Shown here: piece after piece, positions 10,102 through 18,788 of the stretch
Layout of the letters: each line of letters opens with the position of its first letter
Position numbering within the stretch: the stretch's first letter is position 1
Origin: Streptococcus penaeicida
Lineage (GTDB): Bacteria; Bacillota; Bacilli; Lactobacillales; Streptococcaceae
Length of the DNA stretch: 64,000 bases
Assembly: GCF_002887775.1 (NCBI RefSeq)
Contig: NZ_LOCM01000011.1
Coordinates: forward strand, 34,465-98,464
Reading direction: 5' to 3'
Made by a program: the position numbers and the translations under genes
The notes under the pieces: model-generated
What the model was told of the DNA's origin: nothing
The model's input: the letters and a program-made list of their open reading frames with translations, nothing else
The model's database searches: none

Positions 10102-11211
10102 ATGGCTAAAGAAAACGAAATAACAACTTTTAATGTTCAAGTTGCAGAATTCATTCGTAACCACAAAAAAGAAGGTACTGCAGTTGATGATGAAGTAACA
10201 GAAAAACTTGTTATTCCTTTTGTATTAGATGCAGATCAAATAGATGATCTTTTAGAACGCTTAACTGATGGTGGTATTTCAATTACTGATAAAGAAGGAA
10301 ACCCATCATCAAAATATATTGTTGAAGAACCAAAACCAGAAGAACTAACTGACGAACAATTAATCGGAAGCAATTCAGCTAAAGTGAACGATCCTGTTCG
10401 GATGTATTTGAAAGAAATTGGTGTCGTTCCTCTTCTAACAAGTGAAGAAGAAAAAGAACTAGCCATTGCGGTAGCAGAAGGTGATGTTGATGCAAAACAA
10501 AGACTTGCTGAAGCTAACTTACGTTTAGTGGTATCTATTGCTAAACGTTACGTGGGTCGTGGCATGCAGTTCCTTGATTTGATTCAAGAAGGTAATATGG
10601 GATTGATGAAAGCCGTTGACAAATTTGACTACTCTAAAGGATTCAAATTCTCAACTTACGCAACATGGTGGATTCGTCAAGCTATCACACGTGCTATCGC
10701 TGACCAGGCCCGTACCATTCGGATTCCAGTTCACATGGTTGAAACGATTAATAAACTCGTACGTGAACAACGTAATCTTTTACAAGAATTAGGTCAAGAT
10801 CCGACACCAGAACAAATTGCAGAACGTATGGAAATGACACCGGATAAAGTTCGTGAAATTCTTAAAATTGCTCAAGAACCAGTCTCACTTGAAACACCAA
10901 TTGGTGAAGAAGATGATAGCCACTTAGGCGACTTTATCGAAGATGAAGTGATTGAAAATCCTGTAGATTATACAACGCGTGTTGTGCTTCGTGAACAACT
11001 TGATGAAGTATTAGATACCCTAACAGACCGTGAAGAAAATGTCTTAAGACTACGTTTCGGACTCGACGATGGCAAAATGCGTACCCTGGAAGATGTGGGC
11101 AAAGTCTTCAACGTTACACGTGAACGTATCCGCCAAATCGAAGCCAAAGCCCTACGCAAACTCCGCCACCCAAGCAGAAGCAAACAATTAAGAGATTTTA
11201 TAGAGGATTAA
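10102..11211 (+). CDS. rpoD: Primary sigma factor RpoD (SigA)
   Basis: The housekeeping sigma factor of RNA polymerase, 369 aa, a usual streptococcal length with a short region 1.1. Region 1.2 contains [11 protein letters not shown]. Region 2 contains [20 protein letters not shown] and the -10-reading helix [18 protein letters not shown]. Region 4.2 is a helix-turn-helix ending [18 protein letters not shown], which reads -35 elements. It is co-transcribed with dnaG. The stop codon overlaps the first base of the terminator stem that begins the unusual downstream array. Confidence 0.97.
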   Translation: MAKENEITTFNVQVAEFIRNHKKEGTAVDDEVTEKLVIPFVLDADQIDDLLERLTDGGISITDKEGNPSSKYIVEEPKPEELTDEQLIGSNSAKVNDPVRMYLKEIGVVPLLTSEEEKELAIAVAEGDVDAKQRLAEANLRLVVSIAKRYVGRGMQFLDLIQEGNMGLMKAVDKFDYSKGFKFSTYATWWIRQAITRAIADQARTIRIPVHMVETINKLVREQRNLLQELGQDPTPEQIAERMEMTPDKVREILKIAQEPVSLETPIGEEDDSHLGDFIEDEVIENPVDYTTRVVLREQLDEVLDTLTDREENVLRLRFGLDDGKMRTLEDVGKVFNVTRERIRQIEAKALRKLRHPSRSKQLRDFIED

Positions 11212-11232
11212 AAATGCCCGGTGGGCATTTTT
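11211..11232 (+). terminator. Rho-independent terminator of dnaG-rpoD
   Basis: Stem AAAATGCCC / GGGCATTTT with a 3-nt loop and T tail starts at the rpoD stop codon. A second copy lies at 11417-11436 inside the repeat array. Confidence 0.8.
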
Positions 11233-11236
11233 AACG

Positions 11237-11470
11237 GCGAGCTTGAAATTAGAAACGAGCCCAAAATCCAGGCTGAGGGTTTAAACGGCGAGCTTGAAAT
11301 TGGAAAGCTGACTGTTTCCAAGTGGCGCTTCTCAGCGGTAGGTCTTGAAATAGAAAAACCTACCGTATCCAAGTGGCGCTTCTCAGCGGTACACCTAGAA
11401 ACTAGAAAGTGTACCGAATGCCCGGTGGGCATTTTTAACGGCGAGCTTGAAACTGGAAATAGCCACTTGT
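11237..11470. repeat. 51-nt tandem array: conserved 14-nt core with variable flanking arms
   Basis: A core of the form CTTGAAATTRGAAA begins at 11242, 11293, 11344, 11395 and 11446, exactly every 51 nt. The cores read CTTGAAATTAGAAA, CTTGAAATTGGAAA, CTTGAAATAGAAAA, CTAGAAACTAGAAA and CTTGAAACTGGAAA. Around cores 3 and 4 the arms form perfect 8-bp stems with the core as a 14-nt loop: CGGTAGGT/ACCTACCG (11336-11343 with 11358-11365) and CGGTACAC/GTGTACCG (11387-11394 with 11409-11416). The stems differ but stay complementary, which looks like compensatory change. Arms of cores 1, 2 and 5 do not pair well and share the left arm CGGCGAG. Spacers 2 and 3 share AAGTGGCGCTTCTCAGCGGT, and spacer 4 holds a copy of the rpoD terminator. 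Both strands are open over much of the array, but I see no support for a protein. The rest of this gene-free stretch (11471-11597) shows nothing beyond the ribosome site of the next gene. Confidence 0.85.
11417..11436 (+). terminator. Second copy of the rpoD terminator inside the array
   Basis: AATGCCC-GGT-GGGCATT followed by TTT repeats the terminator at the rpoD stop. The identity runs over 36 nt (11213-11248 and 11417-11452), offset by 204 nt, which is four times 51. Confidence 0.65.
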
Positions 11471-11597
11471 AATACAGTCGATTAAAAACAAGACTGTTGT
11501 TAAAATTGATAGAAAAAGAAGTTAATATTAAAAGTGATTTATTGCTCAAAGTTCAAATGGACTTTGAGCTTTACCATAAATGATAAAGGATGTTTAG

Positions 11598-11936
11598 ATG
11601 TCAGAAAATCAAAAATATAGTGAAGAAGAAGTTGGTAAAATTAAAGACCGTATTCTAGAAGCACTCGAAATGGTCATCGACCCAGAACTTGGTATCGATA
11701 TTGTTAATCTTGGTTTGATTTATGAAATCCATTTTTCGGACTCGGGTCATACTCAAATCGATATGACTTTAACAACAATGGGTTGTCCTTTAGCTGATTT
11801 ATTGACTGATCAAATCTATGATGTCTTAAAAGATGTTCCAGAAGTAACAAGTTCAGAAGTGAAATTGGTTTGGTATCCAGCTTGGACTGTAGATAAAATG
11901 AGTCGTTATGCACGAATTGCTTTAGGAATTCGATAA
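11598..11936 (+). CDS. MIP18/DUF59 family metal-sulfur cluster assembly factor (SufT/PaaD-like)
   Basis: A 112-aa protein with the family hallmarks DPELGIDIVNLGLIYEI (about residues 27-43) and TTMGCPLADLLTDQI, whose cysteine is the conserved family residue. It ends in the WTVDKMSRYARIALG tail typical of Firmicutes members. These proteins assist iron-sulfur cluster maturation in the cytoplasm; the exact client here is unknown. It starts at ATG 11598 behind AAAGGATG. It sits between the rpoD array and rmlD with a terminator after it, so it is probably its own transcription unit. Confidence 0.88.
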   Translation: MSENQKYSEEEVGKIKDRILEALEMVIDPELGIDIVNLGLIYEIHFSDSGHTQIDMTLTTMGCPLADLLTDQIYDVLKDVPEVTSSEVKLVWYPAWTVDKMSRYARIALGIR

Positions 11937-11946
11937 AAACAAACTT

Positions 11947-11970
11947 AAGGGATGAAATATTCCCTTTTTT
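11947..11970 (+). terminator. Terminator after the SufT-like gene
   Basis: AAGGGA / TCCCTT stem with an 8-nt loop and T run, 11 nt after the stop codon. Confidence 0.6.
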
Positions 11971-12035
11971 GGTGTAAAATAATGAGGAATAATCTGAATA
12001 TAAGAGCTTCATAAGGCTTTCAACGAGGAGAAAAT

Positions 12036-12890
12036 ATGATATTAATTACTGGTAGTAATGGACAGCTTGGAACAGAATTACGTTATTTATTAGATGAGCG
12101 TAATGAAGAATATGTAGCAGTAGATGTTGCTGAAATGGATATTACAAATGCTGAAATGGTTGACCAAGTCTTTTCACAAGTGAAACCGACATTGGTTTAC
12201 CACTGCGCAGCCTATACGGCAGTTGATGCAGCAGAAGATGAAGGCAAAGAATTAAACCAAGCAATCAACGTTGATGGTACAGTGAATATCGCAAAAGCTT
12301 GTCAAAAATATAATGCTACATTAGTTTATATTTCAACTGACTATGTTTTTGACGGTACAAAAACAGTAGGTCAAGAGTGGTTCGAAACAGATGTTCCAGA
12401 TCCTAAAACAGAATATGGGCGCACTAAACGTCTGGGTGAAGAAGCAGTTGAAAAATATGCTGAAAAATTCTATATTATTAGAACTGCATGGGTATTTGGT
12501 AATTACGGCAAAAACTTTGTTTTCACTATGCAAAATCTAGCTAAAAGCCATCCCAAACTTACAGTCGTTAATGACCAGTATGGTCGTCCGACATGGACTC
12601 GTACGCTGGCTGAATTTATGTGCCATTTAGCTGAAAACAATAAGGAATTTGGTTATTATCATCTCTCTAATGATTCAAAAGAGGATACCAGTTGGTATGA
12701 TTTTGCCAAGGAAATCTTAAAAGATACTGACGTGGAAGTAGTTCCTGTTGATTCATCTGCCTTTCCGGCAAAAGCTAAGCGTCCACTTAATTCAACCATG
12801 AATTTAGATAAGGCAAAAGCAACTGGATTTAAGATTCCAATGTGGCAAGATGCTTTACATGAATTTTATCAACAAGAAATCAAAAAATAA
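12036..12890 (+). CDS. rmlD: dTDP-4-dehydrorhamnose reductase RmlD
   Basis: The last step of dTDP-L-rhamnose synthesis, NAD(P)H reduction of dTDP-4-keto-rhamnose. The 284-aa protein has the N-terminal nucleotide-binding motif TGSNGQLG (residues 5-12), the catalytic serine region YISTDYVFDG and the YGRTK catalytic Tyr/Lys pair (about 129-133). GAGGAG precedes the ATG. It supplies rhamnose for the polysaccharide genes that follow, although a terminator and a new promoter separate it from rgpA. The rmlA, rmlB and rmlC partners are not in this window. Confidence 0.95.
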   Translation: MILITGSNGQLGTELRYLLDERNEEYVAVDVAEMDITNAEMVDQVFSQVKPTLVYHCAAYTAVDAAEDEGKELNQAINVDGTVNIAKACQKYNATLVYISTDYVFDGTKTVGQEWFETDVPDPKTEYGRTKRLGEEAVEKYAEKFYIIRTAWVFGNYGKNFVFTMQNLAKSHPKLTVVNDQYGRPTWTRTLAEFMCHLAENNKEFGYYHLSNDSKEDTSWYDFAKEILKDTDVEVVPVDSSAFPAKAKRPLNSTMNLDKAKATGFKIPMWQDALHEFYQQEIKK

Positions 12891-12900
12891 GCTGAAGAAT

Positions 12901-12932
12901 GAGCTTTGCCCTAGTGGCAGAGCTCCTTTTTT
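12901..12932 (+). terminator. Rho-independent terminator of rmlD
   Basis: GAGCTTTGCC / GGCAGAGCTC (10 pairs, one G-T) with loop CTAGT and a T6 tail. Confidence 0.85.
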
Positions 12933-12964
12933 CATGGTAAAATCTCGTAAAAAGTCACTATTTA

Positions 12965-12973
12965 TGCTATAAT
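12965..12973 (+). promoter_or_regulatory. Promoter of the cell-wall polysaccharide locus
   Basis: TGCTATAAT is an extended -10, about 35 nt before the rgpA ATG; the -35 is poor. It is the only clear promoter I see before the run of closely spaced genes from 13009 to 28147. Confidence 0.55.
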
Positions 12974-13008
12974 ATTTATTGATTATATTTTAGAATGGGG
13001 CATTGTGA

Positions 13009-14163
13009 ATGCAGGATGTATTTATCATTGGTAGTCGAGGATTACCAGCAAAATATGGTGGCTTTGAAACTTTTGTCGAAGAGTTAATCAGTCATCAAAA
13101 AAGTGGAGACATCCGTTATCACGTTGCCTGTCTCAGTGATTCAAAACATAAAGAACACTTTGATTTCAAAGGAATCGATTGTTTTTACCTTAATCCACCA
13201 AAGATTGGCCCTGCAAGAGTCATCGCTTATGACATGATGGCCATTAACTACGCTCTGAAATTATGTGATCGACAAAATAGTAAAAATCCCATTTTTTACA
13301 TTCTAGGTAATACTATTGGTGCCTTTATCGGATCTTTTGCTAAGCAAATTAAAAAGCGCGGTGGTCAGTTTTTCATCAATCCTGATGGCCTTGAATGGAA
13401 ACGCAGTAAATGGTCTAAACCAGTTCAATTGTATTTGAAATATGCTGAAAAGCAAATGACCAAAAAAGCTGATTTAGTCATTTCAGATAATTTAGGAATT
13501 GAATCATACATTAAGGAATCTTATCCATGGGCTCAGACTAAATTTATTGCTTACGGAACTGATACAGAATCGTCTAGCTTATCATTTGAAGATGATAAGG
13601 TTCGTGACTATTTCAATAACTATCAAATCAGTGAGAAAAATTATTACTTAGTCATCGGTCGCTTTGTACCTGAAAATAACTATGAAACCATTATCAAAGA
13701 ATTTATGGCTTCACAGACTGAACGTGATTTGGTCGTGATTTGCAACCATGAAGGCAATGGATTCTTTGAAACCTTAAAATCATTAACTCACTTTGAAAAA
13801 GATGAACGGGTCAAGTTTGTAGGCACCCAGTATGACCGTCAGTTATTAACCTACATTCGAGAAAATGCCTTCGCCTATATCCATGGACACGAGGTCGGGG
13901 GAACCAATCCAGGACTCCTAGAAGCCTTGGCCCATACTAAGCTTAATTTGGTCTTCGATGTTGATTTTAACAAGTCGGTGGCAAAAACTGGCGCTTTATA
14001 TTGGACCAAAGATGATAAGGTATTAGCTCAGTTAATTGAAAGTGTTGATAGTCGCCACAATTACGATGATTTAGGTCAGCAAGCCAAGGAGATTATCCAG
14101 AAAGAATACACTTGGGACAAAATTGTTAGTGAATATGAGGCCTTATTTTTAAATGAAAATTAA
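13009..14163 (+). CDS. rgpA: Rhamnosyltransferase RgpA/GacB type (GT4), first rhamnose of the wall polysaccharide
   Basis: A 384-aa cytoplasmic GT4 glycosyltransferase starting MQDVFIIGSRGLPAKYGGFE, the conserved N-terminus of streptococcal RgpA and S. pyogenes GacB. That enzyme adds the first rhamnose to lipid-linked GlcNAc. The middle has YYLVIGRFVPENNY and the C-terminal donor site has the GT4-type stretch HGHEVGGTNPGLLEALA. The stop codon overlaps the next start by 11 bases, so translation is coupled to rgpB. The family assignment is strong; the exact acceptor is inferred from relatives. Confidence 0.9.
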   Translation: MQDVFIIGSRGLPAKYGGFETFVEELISHQKSGDIRYHVACLSDSKHKEHFDFKGIDCFYLNPPKIGPARVIAYDMMAINYALKLCDRQNSKNPIFYILGNTIGAFIGSFAKQIKKRGGQFFINPDGLEWKRSKWSKPVQLYLKYAEKQMTKKADLVISDNLGIESYIKESYPWAQTKFIAYGTDTESSSLSFEDDKVRDYFNNYQISEKNYYLVIGRFVPENNYETIIKEFMASQTERDLVVICNHEGNGFFETLKSLTHFEKDERVKFVGTQYDRQLLTYIRENAFAYIHGHEVGGTNPGLLEALAHTKLNLVFDVDFNKSVAKTGALYWTKDDKVLAQLIESVDSRHNYDDLGQQAKEIIQKEYTWDKIVSEYEALFLNEN

Positions 14164-15094
14164 CATTTTAATGTCCACCTACAACGGTGAAAAGTTCCTA
14201 GCAGAACAAATTGAAAGCATTCAAAAACAGACAGTTACAGATTGGACGCTATTAATCAGAGATGATGGCTCAAGCGATCGGACACCGGAAATCATCCAAG
14301 AATTTGTCGCAAAAGATAGTCGGATTCGTTTCATTAATGCTGATCATCGTGTTAATTACGGTGTCATCAAGAATTTCTTTACACTGTTAAAACATGAAGA
14401 AGCTGACTTTTATTTTTTTAGTGACCAAGATGACGTTTGGTTGCCAGATAAGATGGCCATTCAATTGCAAGAAGCTCAAAAGTATGACCAGGAAATACCA
14501 TTAGCTGTTTATATGGACCTAAAAGTGGTGGATCAAGATTTGAATGTCATTAATGAAAGCATGATTCGTTCTCAGTCAGGTCATGCCAATACAAAAATGA
14601 TTCAAGAACTTTCTGAGAATGCTGTGACGGGTGGAGTAATGTTGATCAATCATGCCTTAGCAGAAAAATGGCTATCACCTGATGGCATTATTATGCATGA
14701 CTGGTACTTAGCCTTGTTAGCTGCAAGTCTTGGAAAATTGATTTATATTGATTTACCGGGTGAATTATATCGCCAACACAGTAACAATGTTTTGGGGGCA
14801 AGAACACTTGATAAACGCTTTAAAATTTTGCGAGAAGGTCCTCGCCATATTTTTACACGCTATTGGAAGCTAATCCATGAATCACAACAGCAAGCCCAAA
14901 AAATTCTTGAAACAGAAAGTACTAACTTAGCTTCTAAAGATAGAGAAGTCTTACGTCACTATATCGACATTGACCAACAGGTTTTTACTGAGAGACTTCG
15001 TCGTATCATAAAATATAAGTACACAAAGAATCAATGGAAACATATTATTGTTTTTAGACTATTATTGCTTACAAATCTATATAATGCGAGATAA
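14153..15094 (+). CDS. rgpB: Rhamnosyltransferase RgpB/GacC type (GT2)
   Basis: A 313-aa GT2 enzyme. It begins MKINILMSTYNGEKFLAEQI, with the donor-binding aspartate in RDDGSSDRT and the metal-binding FFSDQDDVW (about residues 87-95), then a GGVMLIN region. It matches streptococcal RgpB/GacC, which adds rhamnose to the growing chain from dTDP-rhamnose. It starts inside the end of rgpA (ATG 14153) and is followed after two bases by the next glycosyltransferase. Confidence 0.88.
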   Translation: MKINILMSTYNGEKFLAEQIESIQKQTVTDWTLLIRDDGSSDRTPEIIQEFVAKDSRIRFINADHRVNYGVIKNFFTLLKHEEADFYFFSDQDDVWLPDKMAIQLQEAQKYDQEIPLAVYMDLKVVDQDLNVINESMIRSQSGHANTKMIQELSENAVTGGVMLINHALAEKWLSPDGIIMHDWYLALLAASLGKLIYIDLPGELYRQHSNNVLGARTLDKRFKILREGPRHIFTRYWKLIHESQQQAQKILETESTNLASKDREVLRHYIDIDQQVFTERLRRIIKYKYTKNQWKHIIVFRLLLLTNLYNAR

Positions 15095-15096
15095 AA

Positions 15097-15822
15097 ATGA
15101 AAAAAGTTCTATTAATTATTCCAGCCTATAATGAAGAGGGTAGTATCGAAAAGACAGTTGCAAAGATTGTTGCTTTTCGTGAGCAACACGATCTTTCATT
15201 TCAATTGGACTATATTGTTATTAATGATGGCTCAACAGATTCAACAGCTCAAATCTTGGATCAAAAGCAACTACAGCATATCGACTTAATTCAAAATTTA
15301 GGAATTGGTGGTGGTGTTCAAACAGGCTATATTTATGCCTTAAGACAAAATTATGATATCGCTGTCCAATTTGATGGGGATGGTCAACATGATATTAATA
15401 GTATCGCTGAGGTCGTAAAACCGGTTTTAGAAGATGAGGTTGATTTTGTCATAGGTTCCCGTTTTGTTGATAAATCGATTGAGAATTTCCAATCAACTTT
15501 TATGCGTCGATTAGGAATTAATTTAATTTCCATAGCAATTAAACTGACAACTGGCAAGAAAATTTACGATACCACTAGTGGTTATCGTGCAGGAAATAAG
15601 AAAGTCATTGCTTATTTTGCTCAACGTTACCCAGTGGCTTATCCTGAGCCAGAATCAATCGTCCGACTTTTGAAAAAAGGGCTTAGAGTAAAAGAAATGC
15701 CAGCCAACATGTTTGAACGTCTAGAAGGCGTCTCAAGTATTAGAGCTTTCAAATCAGTGACTTATATGATAGATGTGCTAATTTCAATTCTAATTGCTGG
15801 ATTTATGAAGGAGCAAGATTAA
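15097..15822 (+). CDS. DPM1-like GT2 glycosyltransferase, probable undecaprenyl-phosphate sugar synthase (GacI-like)
   Basis: A 241-aa GT2 protein with IPAYNEEGSIEKTV at the N-terminus, NDGSTDSTAQIL, QFDGDGQHD (about 88-96, metal site) and a late TSGYRAGNKKV stretch. This is the dolichol-phosphate-mannose synthase pattern. It overlaps by one base a DUF2304 gene. In S. pyogenes the corresponding pair GacI and GacJ makes undecaprenyl-phosphate-GlcNAc for side-chain addition. By analogy this enzyme probably loads a sugar onto undecaprenyl phosphate for a membrane glycosyltransferase. The sugar cannot be told from sequence. Confidence 0.82.
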   Translation: MKKVLLIIPAYNEEGSIEKTVAKIVAFREQHDLSFQLDYIVINDGSTDSTAQILDQKQLQHIDLIQNLGIGGGVQTGYIYALRQNYDIAVQFDGDGQHDINSIAEVVKPVLEDEVDFVIGSRFVDKSIENFQSTFMRRLGINLISIAIKLTTGKKIYDTTSGYRAGNKKVIAYFAQRYPVAYPEPESIVRLLKKGLRVKEMPANMFERLEGVSSIRAFKSVTYMIDVLISILIAGFMKEQD

Positions 15823-16172
15823 TGAGTTTATTTCTACAAGTCGAAATGTTTATTTTGGCACTAATAATCTTATATGCTATTATTCGCATGGTTAATAAAC
15901 ATTCTTTTTCAGTAAGAAGAGCTACACCTTGGCTTTTTGTTGGTTTCTCACTTGTCTTTATCAGTGTTTTTCCGCAAGTTGTCTCAATTGTTGCTCATCG
16001 TGCAGGATTTGCTCTAACCATGAATTTTCTTCTGTTTATGGCAGTCCTTTTCTTGTTTGTCTTGGAAATTTTTGATACCCAAAGTTCAACTCGAAAAGAA
16101 GAGCAAATCAAAAAACTGATACAAGAAGTTTCCTTGTTAAAAAAAGAAATTGAGGATAAAGACTTTAAATGA
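15822..16172 (+). CDS. DUF2304 small membrane protein (GacJ-like)
   Basis: A 116-aa protein with three membrane segments: an N-terminal one (VEMFILALIILYAIIRMV), a middle one (WLFVGFSLVFISVFPQVV) and one near residue 70 (MNFLLFMAVLFLFVLEIF). A charged, probably coiled-coil tail follows (EEQIKKLIQEVSLLKKEIE). DUF2304 proteins regularly sit beside DPM-like glycosyltransferases, and GacJ boosts GacI activity in S. pyogenes. It overlaps the genes on both sides by one and four bases, so it is strongly co-expressed with the preceding enzyme. Confidence 0.8.
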   Translation: MSLFLQVEMFILALIILYAIIRMVNKHSFSVRRATPWLFVGFSLVFISVFPQVVSIVAHRAGFALTMNFLLFMAVLFLFVLEIFDTQSSTRKEEQIKKLIQEVSLLKKEIEDKDFK

Positions 16173-17929
16173 CAAAAAAGATTTTGATATTATTCGGTTT
16201 CCTTTTATTATTAACTGGATGTAAACAAGCCAAAAGCCCGAAGGATTCTTATCAAAAAGTTGATATTACTGCCTATTATCACTATAATAACCAGCCTTTA
16301 GAGGGTATCCATGTTGAAGTCTTTAATTATGAAACTGCTTATCGGAAAATAAAATCTGGTAAATTCAATAAAAATGACTTATCGCATTATACTTTAGATG
16401 GTGTTCGTAAAAAGTACCAGGTTAAGGATAATGAAATTATTATTGAAAATTATCATTTTGGTAAAGGTATAAAAAATTCATCTAATGATGCAAAGGCTAT
16501 CATTAGACTCTTGTTCGAAAATTGCAAAGACTATTTAACTTACATGAATGGATTAAAGAGTGAGGTTGTCCTATCAAATCCAGATAATAGTCGCTACAAG
16601 TTTTCTAATAGTCAAGGTAAATTAATTGGAACTGTAGAGAGTGGTTTATCAATGATTCGAGATACCACTGGAGCAAAAAATTATAAACTCACTCAATTAA
16701 AAAAGAATTCTGTCGTCTATATTGGTAATACACGCCCAATTAAAGAGAAGATTCGCTTAAATAATAAAAAAGTAATTGACTTTATTTCTGCAGACTATGG
16801 TCAAGAATTAACATATAAAATTCCTGTTACCTCTAATGAAATGACCATTAAATTATCTCCTAATTTTGTTGTAGATAGTGCAAGTTATCCTTATAATACT
16901 CAGGTTCAACCTATTGCTAAAAAGGTGTCCAATAATGGAGAACTTGTTGAGACTAGTGATAGTCCAATCATTAGTAATGGTAAAATAGTCTATCACTCAA
17001 AACGTATGCAACTTGATTCCTTCGATAAAGAAATCATGAACCGTGAATTATCATTATCACTTTCAAAATTATATTCTTTAAACCAACTAACATTTGAATT
17101 TAAAGAAGATAAACCAAAGTATTTATTAGTGAAAGGTCATGTTAGTTCAACGGTCACATATTCCATTCCTTTAATTTTAGAGTTGGCAAATGATCAATCT
17201 CAAAGCATGGACTATAAATTAGATGTCTATAGCACTCAGACGTCACAAGGGATCTATGTTTATGATAAAGATGGTGGCATTTTAACCCCACAAATTGAAA
17301 GCTATGGCATTAATTTTGTGACATTTGATGGTCAGTCAAATAAACCAAAGGCCAACCAAACCTTCTTATTAGCCAAACTCAAAAAAGGTAAAGTTTCTGT
17401 TTTGGAGAGAGAAGATAAAAATGCAAAATGGCATGACACGAATATGTCACTTAAAGAATTTTCTAAGCATAAAGATAAGTTCTCACCAGTCATCATCAAA
17501 GGCAATCAATATAATTATAGTGATGGAAAAAGTCGTGAATTGCCACTTAACTATGAGTTATGGAAATTTGATGAAAAGAAACAAAATGAAGAAAATCAAC
17601 CACTCTTTAAATTGCGTGGTCTCTCAAAAAACTATAAGTATTTTATGCTTCCTCTAAATACTGATAATTGGATTGTTAATCAGGGAAAACCAATAACTTT
17701 CACCGTTGGACCGGGAAGTATTGCGAATGCAAAAAATGATAATTATGAAGTGAATGGCTTCATTTCAGATATGCAATACAATAAGGAAGAATACCAAGCA
17801 ATACCTGTCGTTTCAAAAACTCAAAAAATACAAGAACCAAACAATCCTTTGATTAAAACAGCGACAATTGTTTGTATTGTATTAATAAGCTATTTAGCAA
17901 TAATCTTTATATTTGTTAAGAAATTATGA
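16169..17929 (+). CDS. Putative lipoprotein of unknown function in the polysaccharide locus
   Basis: A 586-aa protein I do not recognise. It has a lipoprotein signal peptide, MTKKILILFGFLLLLTGC, with the lipobox LLTGC (Cys 18). A long extracytoplasmic region of beta-type appearance follows, then a C-terminal membrane segment (IVCIVLISYLAIIFIF) and a KKL end. It would therefore be anchored at both ends on the outer face of the membrane. It overlaps the DUF2304 gene by four bases and precedes the LicD-like gene, so a role in assembling, modifying or attaching the polysaccharide is likely but is only inferred from position. Codon use looks like its neighbours. Confidence 0.7.
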   Translation: MTKKILILFGFLLLLTGCKQAKSPKDSYQKVDITAYYHYNNQPLEGIHVEVFNYETAYRKIKSGKFNKNDLSHYTLDGVRKKYQVKDNEIIIENYHFGKGIKNSSNDAKAIIRLLFENCKDYLTYMNGLKSEVVLSNPDNSRYKFSNSQGKLIGTVESGLSMIRDTTGAKNYKLTQLKKNSVVYIGNTRPIKEKIRLNNKKVIDFISADYGQELTYKIPVTSNEMTIKLSPNFVVDSASYPYNTQVQPIAKKVSNNGELVETSDSPIISNGKIVYHSKRMQLDSFDKEIMNRELSLSLSKLYSLNQLTFEFKEDKPKYLLVKGHVSSTVTYSIPLILELANDQSQSMDYKLDVYSTQTSQGIYVYDKDGGILTPQIESYGINFVTFDGQSNKPKANQTFLLAKLKKGKVSVLEREDKNAKWHDTNMSLKEFSKHKDKFSPVIIKGNQYNYSDGKSRELPLNYELWKFDEKKQNEENQPLFKLRGLSKNYKYFMLPLNTDNWIVNQGKPITFTVGPGSIANAKNDNYEVNGFISDMQYNKEEYQAIPVVSKTQKIQEPNNPLIKTATIVCIVLISYLAIIFIFVKKL

Positions 17930-17964
17930 TTTGTGACAAATAAAGATTTTCAGAAGGAAAAATT

Positions 17965-18788
17965 ATGAAGAAAATGACTGTTCTTGAAATAAGGAAAGTA
18001 CAACTAGAAATGCTTGCCTACATCGATAAGTTAGCAAGAGAAAATGGTATCGAATATTCCTAGGTGGAGGAAGTCTTTTAGGTTCAATACGACATAAAGG
18101 CTTTATCCCTTGGGATGATGATATTGATTTAATGCTTAAAAGAAGTGAGTATGAAAAATTGATGAAGTTATTAGCTAGTCAAGAACACGCTGATTATAAA
18201 CTCTTACATCACTCAGTTGAGCCTAATCTTTGGCCATTCGCTAAACTCTATCATACAAAATCAATGTACCAAAGCAAAACAGATCGGATTCATCCATGGA
18301 CAGGAATTTTTATTGATATTTTCCCTATGGATAAATTACCTGAGACTGCTGAAGAGCGTGAAAAGTTCTTTAAGAAAGTTCATAATGCTGCAGCCAATCT
18401 TATGTGTACAACCTATCCTAATTATGCTAGTGGGTCTCGTAAATTGTATGCTTTTGCCAGATTAGTTTTAGGTTTTCCTCGTTTTCTTAAGTATCATGGC
18501 CAAGCAAAAAAACAAGCTCAAGTGGCGGATCAGATTATGGGAACATACAATGAACAACATGTTCCTTATATAGGTTATACAGACTCGCGCTATCGCTTAA
18601 AAGAGTTTTTCCCTGTTGAATTATTTTCAGAGTATGAGGATACACCATTTGAACAGTTAACAGTAAGAAAAATAAAAAATGATCATGCTTATTTGAATCA
18701 ACTTTATGGCAGCTCTTATATGGAATTACCACCAGAGGATAAGCGAGAAAATCACAGTTACTACACATGGTACTGGAAGGAGAAATAA
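17965..18788 (+). pseudogene. LicD family phosphotransferase, frameshifted near residue 31
   Basis: The reading starts at ATG 17965 (MKKMTVLEIRKVQLEMLAYI) and hits TAG at 18061. One extra T in the run at 18057-18058 joins it to the downstream frame LGGGSLLGSIRHKGFIPWDD, giving a 274-aa LicD protein. The family signature GGGSLLG and the IPWDDDID metal and nucleotide site are both present. LicD proteins transfer phospho-groups such as phosphocholine or polyol-phosphates from CDP donors to glycans. Next to an IspD-like cytidylyltransferase this suggests a CDP-linked phosphate decoration. As written the gene is broken; a consensus error is a likely cause. Confidence 0.82.

Noticed and set aside
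11237..11470. CRISPR-like array
   Set aside because: The conserved core is only 14 nt, spacers contain arms paired with each other and share long identical parts, and no cas genes are nearby.
11221..11472. Plus-strand open frame of 83 codons across the array
   Set aside because: It arises because 51 is divisible by three and the repeats lack stops. It starts inside the rpoD terminator without a ribosome site.
11208..11549. Minus-strand open frame of 113 codons across the array
   Set aside because: Same cause as the plus-strand frame. The repeated peptide pattern only mirrors the DNA repeat, and no promoter or ribosome site is seen.
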